7,008 bases of DNA from Candidatus Methanodesulfokora sp. (GTDB lineage: Archaea; Korarchaeota; Korarchaeia; Korarchaeales; Korarchaeaceae): contig JAGDWR010000078.1 in the NCBI GenBank assembly GCA_023269865.1, positions 1 through 7,008 of the forward strand, given 5' to 3'. Under the pieces are notes generated by a model. The model worked only from the letters and a program-made list of their open reading frames with translations, ran no database searches and was not told where the DNA came from. The position numbers were made by a program, and so were the translations under genes. Below are positions 4,427 to 7,008 of the stretch, in pieces. The stretch's first letter is position 1; each line of letters begins with the position of its first letter.

Positions 4427-5389
4427 ATGGAGCTCGAGGAACCTGAAGCACATCAACAACTTGCCCTGAAGACTCCGTTCTTCAGGGCATATGGGCTTGA
4501 GGATCTTTTCGGTTTCGGAAGGATTTTTATAAAATATGAAGGAGGAAATCCAACTGGAACTCAGAAGGACAGAGCTGCTGTTCTTCATGCCAGAAGGGCT
4601 GTTGAGAAGGGATTTGACACGATAACAGTGGGAACATGTGGAAACTACGGTGCATCGATAGCATACTATGCATCGCTTAATGGACTTAGATCAGTCATAT
4701 TCGTGCCAAGAGGATATCTTCTCCTCAGGGAGAGGGAGATGAGGGAGTATGGAGCTGAGATAGTTAGGATAAATGGGAAATATGAGGAAGCTGTAAAGCT
4801 GAGCTCAATCGCTGCATCGAGAAACGGATGGTATGATGCAAATCCGGGGGGAAGAAGCAGAAGGATAAGTTTGATGGGATATGCAAAAATAGCATATGAG
4901 ATATACAGCGAGCTGGGAAGGGCTCCAACTACTGTCTCCGTCCCTGTTGGGAATGGAACTACATTAGCTGGCATATACCATGGCTTCCTCCTCTTGAAGA
5001 AAAAGGGCTTGATAGAGAGAGTTCCAAGGATGATAGGAGCGAGTACAGTACACGGAAATCCCATTGTCAGGAGCTTCAAGATGGGATTCAGGAGGATGGT
5101 GCCCCTAAGCCCTGAGAGAATAGTTGAGACTGATGTGAACGAGCCGCTTGTGGCATACTATTCCTACGAGGGGGATGAGGCACTAAATGCAATAAGGAGG
5201 AGCAAGGGCTATGCCGGTTTTGTCTCAGATGAGAAAATGATATACTATGCGGGTCTTCTGAGGAAATTGGAGGGAATAAGCGTTCTTCCTGCATCAGCAT
5301 CTGCAGTGGATGCGCTGAGGCAGTTCATCCTGAGGAGAAGGATCCATGGCGACCATGTGGTTGTGATAACGGGGAGGTCGATTATATGA
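4427..5389 (+). CDS. Threonine-synthase-like PLP-dependent enzyme (fold type II)
   Basis: A cytoplasmic pyridoxal-phosphate enzyme of the tryptophan-synthase-beta superfamily. The 320 residues show the family motifs: TPFFRA (16-21) near the start; NPTGTQKDRAA (41-51) with K47 as the likely Schiff-base lysine; TCGNYGAS (70-77), whose Asn73 normally binds the PLP ring hydroxyl; and the glycine-rich phosphate loop PVGNGTT (173-179). It lacks the zinc-binding or extended N-terminus seen in archaeal threonine synthases, and TQKDRA differs from the usual SFKDRG. It is therefore probably not the housekeeping threonine synthase. A beta/gamma replacement or lyase reaction on an amino acid is likely; the substrate is unknown. 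It is first of three genes joined by ATGA overlaps, which ties it to the DUF1611 and PP-loop proteins. Confidence 0.85.
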   Translation: MELEEPEAHQQLALKTPFFRAYGLEDLFGFGRIFIKYEGGNPTGTQKDRAAVLHARRAVEKGFDTITVGTCGNYGASIAYYASLNGLRSVIFVPRGYLLLREREMREYGAEIVRINGKYEEAVKLSSIAASRNGWYDANPGGRSRRISLMGYAKIAYEIYSELGRAPTTVSVPVGNGTTLAGIYHGFLLLKKKGLIERVPRMIGASTVHGNPIVRSFKMGFRRMVPLSPERIVETDVNEPLVAYYSYEGDEALNAIRRSKGYAGFVSDEKMIYYAGLLRKLEGISVLPASASAVDALRQFILRRRIHGDHVVVITGRSII

Positions 5390-6462
5390 GAAAGGCCATA
5401 ATACTGGCTGAGGGCTACTTCGGCACAACCGATGGAAAAACTGCACATGGCCTGGTGAGGTACTCAAGGAAGTATGAGATCCTTGGGGTTATAGACAGCA
5501 CCCTTGCGGGAAGGGATGCAGGAGAAGTGCTTGATGGAGTTAAAAGAGGGATAATGATATACAGCTCGCTGGATGAGGCTTTGGCAAGCTGCCCTGATGC
5601 TGACACATTGATAATTGGAGTTGCAACTCCAGGAGGATTTCTGCCAAAGGAGTACAAAGACATAGTAAAGAGAGCAATAATGAGGGGGATGAACATAGTA
5701 TCTGGGCTTCATGAGTTCCTCAGCGATGATCCCGAGCTCTCATCCCTGGCAAGGGAGAGAAATGTGGAGATAGTGGATGTCAGGAAGATATTTAGAGATA
5801 TGAAGATATTTTACACCGGAAAAATAGATGAAGTGAAATCGCTGAGAATAGCTGTTCTGGGAACCGATTCAGCAATAGGAAAGAGGACTACAGCAATAAA
5901 GCTTGTTGAAGAGCTGAACAAGTCAGGATTAAGGGCTGTTTTTGTTGGAACTGGACAAACTGCTTGGATGCAGGACGGAAGATATGGTGTTGTGATAGAT
6001 GCGATGATAAACGACTTCGTCGCAGGAGGGATAGAGCACGAGATATGGAGGGCATACAAGGAGGAGAGCCCGGATGTGATAGTTATACCGGGCCAGGGAT
6101 CCATACTTCATCCAGCTTTTCCTGGAAGCTTCGAGCTTCTAGCTGCAGGAAAGCCTCATGCCATAGTTTTGCAGCATGCTCCTGGGAGGAAATATCTCGA
6201 TGGATTCCCAGGATATCCACTTCCAGATCTGGACAGGATGATAAAAGTCATAGAGCTTTTGACAGAGAGGAAGGTTATAGCTATAACAATAAATCACGAG
6301 AACCTGACGAGGGAGCAGGTGGAGAGATTCATCAAGGAGTACGAGAGCAGATATGGAGTTGTTGCCTGCGATCCGATATGGCATGGAGTCGGGAAGATAG
6401 TCGAGAGGATTAAGGAGGAGTTCCCAGAGATAGGAAGCAAAGTTGTTGCGAGGGCAAAATGA
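5386..6462 (+). CDS. DUF1611 family P-loop protein (DgcN-like)
   Basis: The 358-residue protein has an N-terminal Rossmann-like domain (about 1-140: AEGYFGTTDGKTAHG at 8-22, GVIDSTLAGRDAG at 34-46, IIGVATPGG at 76-84) and a C-terminal P-loop NTPase-like domain. The latter has GTDSAIGKRTT (159-169), GTGQT (188-192), DAMINDFVAGGIEHE (205-219) and PGQGSILHPAF (235-245). These are the hallmarks of DUF1611, often labelled NAD-dependent epimerase/dehydratase. Some bacterial members, named DgcN, have been described as N-acetylating D-glutamate in D-glutamate catabolism. Whether this archaeal member does so is unknown; Ser162 and Arg167 replace the Cys and Met often seen in the loop. The ATG overlaps the preceding stop by 4 nt (ATGA), and the following gene overlaps in the same way. 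Confidence 0.88.
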   Translation: MRKAIILAEGYFGTTDGKTAHGLVRYSRKYEILGVIDSTLAGRDAGEVLDGVKRGIMIYSSLDEALASCPDADTLIIGVATPGGFLPKEYKDIVKRAIMRGMNIVSGLHEFLSDDPELSSLARERNVEIVDVRKIFRDMKIFYTGKIDEVKSLRIAVLGTDSAIGKRTTAIKLVEELNKSGLRAVFVGTGQTAWMQDGRYGVVIDAMINDFVAGGIEHEIWRAYKEESPDVIVIPGQGSILHPAFPGSFELLAAGKPHAIVLQHAPGRKYLDGFPGYPLPDLDRMIKVIELLTERKVIAITINHENLTREQVERFIKEYESRYGVVACDPIWHGVGKIVERIKEEFPEIGSKVVARAK

Positions 6463-7008
6463 ATATGCCCGATCTGAAGTGCTTCGATAGAATATCAATT
6501 GAGCCGCCTGTTGTGGAGAGGAGGAGGATATCTGCAGTTTACAAAGTTGAGGGAGATGGATTTAGCGATGAGTTCAAGCTCATAAACAGCTATGAGGAGG
6601 ATCTAGACGGAAGTTTGGCTGAGAAGTTTGCAAGGCTCATGGTTCTAATGCCATCAATCAATTATGGTCTTTTCTCCGATGAGATAAGGGTGAATTACGG
6701 CCTCACTGAGGAGGAGATAGATTTCCTGAAGCACAACATGAAGGCAACAGCGGGGGATATTTTTGTCAACAGAATAGCCAAAAGAACTGGTTTCATAAGG
6801 GAGGAGTACATCCCTAAGGATTTTGGACCAAATGATGCGGAAGTTAGGGCCAAAATTTATGTAAAAGAGGTGATAAGGGATCCTGTCGACCTGAAGCTGG
6901 ATTACAGGAAATGTGCTGTGATGAGCTCAGGGGGAAAAGAATCCCTTCTCACATTCGGAATTTTGAGGGAGATAGGATGCGATACATATGCCTGCTTCTT
7001 CAACGAAT
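6459..7008 (+). CDS. PP-loop ATP-pyrophosphatase, MurL-like (partial, runs off right edge)
   Basis: The frame begins at ATG 6459 (ATGA overlap with the previous stop, GAGG 5-6 nt upstream) and stays open for 183 codons to the window end, so the C-terminus is missing. Met3 at 6465 is an alternative start. After an N-terminal domain of about 145 residues with no cysteine motif (SINYGLFSDEIRVNYG at 66-81, KATAGDIFVNRIAKRTG at 95-111), a beta strand leads into SSGGKES (156-162). This is a PP-loop pyrophosphate-binding motif of the SGGxDS type with Glu in place of Asp. The arrangement of a large N-terminal domain before a GGKxS loop resembles bacterial MurL, which uses ATP to epimerise L-glutamyl to D-glutamyl in UDP-MurNAc-dipeptide. 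That likeness is from memory and moderate. The PP-loop is firm; substrate unknown. Confidence 0.75.
   Translation, partial: MNMPDLKCFDRISIEPPVVERRRISAVYKVEGDGFSDEFKLINSYEEDLDGSLAEKFARLMVLMPSINYGLFSDEIRVNYGLTEEEIDFLKHNMKATAGDIFVNRIAKRTGFIREEYIPKDFGPNDAEVRAKIYVKEVIRDPVDLKLDYRKCAVMSSGGKESLLTFGILREIGCDTYACFFNE

Noticed and set aside
5964..6413. Plus-strand 149-codon open frame inside the DUF1611 gene
   Set aside because: It is an out-of-frame shadow of a gene whose own frame carries clear family motifs; the translation is low-complexity Arg/Ser/Cys-rich.
6139..6498. Minus-strand 119-codon open frame opposite the DUF1611 gene end
   Set aside because: Antisense shadow of two well-supported overlapping genes, with no motif of its own.
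1..7008. CRISPR arrays, insertion-sequence ends or long direct repeats
   Set aside because: Reading both strands I saw no regularly spaced repeats, transposase motifs or paired terminal inverted repeats.

Overview
The window looks like chromosomal DNA from a thermophilic archaeon of the Thermoproteota/TACK group. Supporting signs are a GC-rich archaeal 7S (SRP) RNA, a CAU-anticodon tRNA with an intron at 37/38, archaeal TATA boxes about 22-27 bp upstream of RNA 5' ends, archaeal-type NAC and aMBF1 proteins, heavy AGG/AGA (Arg) and ATA (Ile) codon use, and GTG/TTG starts. The genus cannot be fixed from sequence alone.

Left part (1-800): a minus-strand elongator tRNA-Met with a 27-nt intron and a plus-strand SRP RNA diverge from a short AT-rich spacer holding a promoter for each. 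The 3' end of the SRP RNA lies under the C-terminal codons of convergent rpiA.

Middle left (739-3143, minus strand): a tight operon aMBF1 -> DRG/OBG-like GTPase with TGS domain -> rpiA. The first two genes overlap by 11 nt and the last two are 4 nt apart. The GTPase has unusual G1, G3 and G4 motifs.

Middle right (3200-4157, plus strand): a NAC-UBA gene and a HIT-family nucleotide hydrolase/transferase gene form a second operon. It diverges from aMBF1 through one small shared AT-rich element, and both start codons look leaderless. An intron-less tRNA-Pro(TGG) follows.

Region 4158-4426 holds no obvious intact gene. Its minus strand carries a 71-codon open frame that resembles a winged-helix fragment. 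Its right end holds a TATA box and Shine-Dalgarno sequence for the next operon.

Right part (4427-7008, plus strand): three translationally coupled genes, each joined by a 4-nt ATGA overlap. They encode a short threonine-synthase-like PLP enzyme, a DUF1611 (DgcN-type) P-loop protein, and a PP-loop ATP-pyrophosphatase that runs off the right edge and looks distantly like the glutamyl epimerase MurL. Two of these families are tied in bacteria to D-glutamate or N-acyl-glutamate chemistry. The cassette is therefore the best candidate here for an undescribed pathway, probably amino-acid modification or stereochemistry, but its substrate cannot be read from the sequence.
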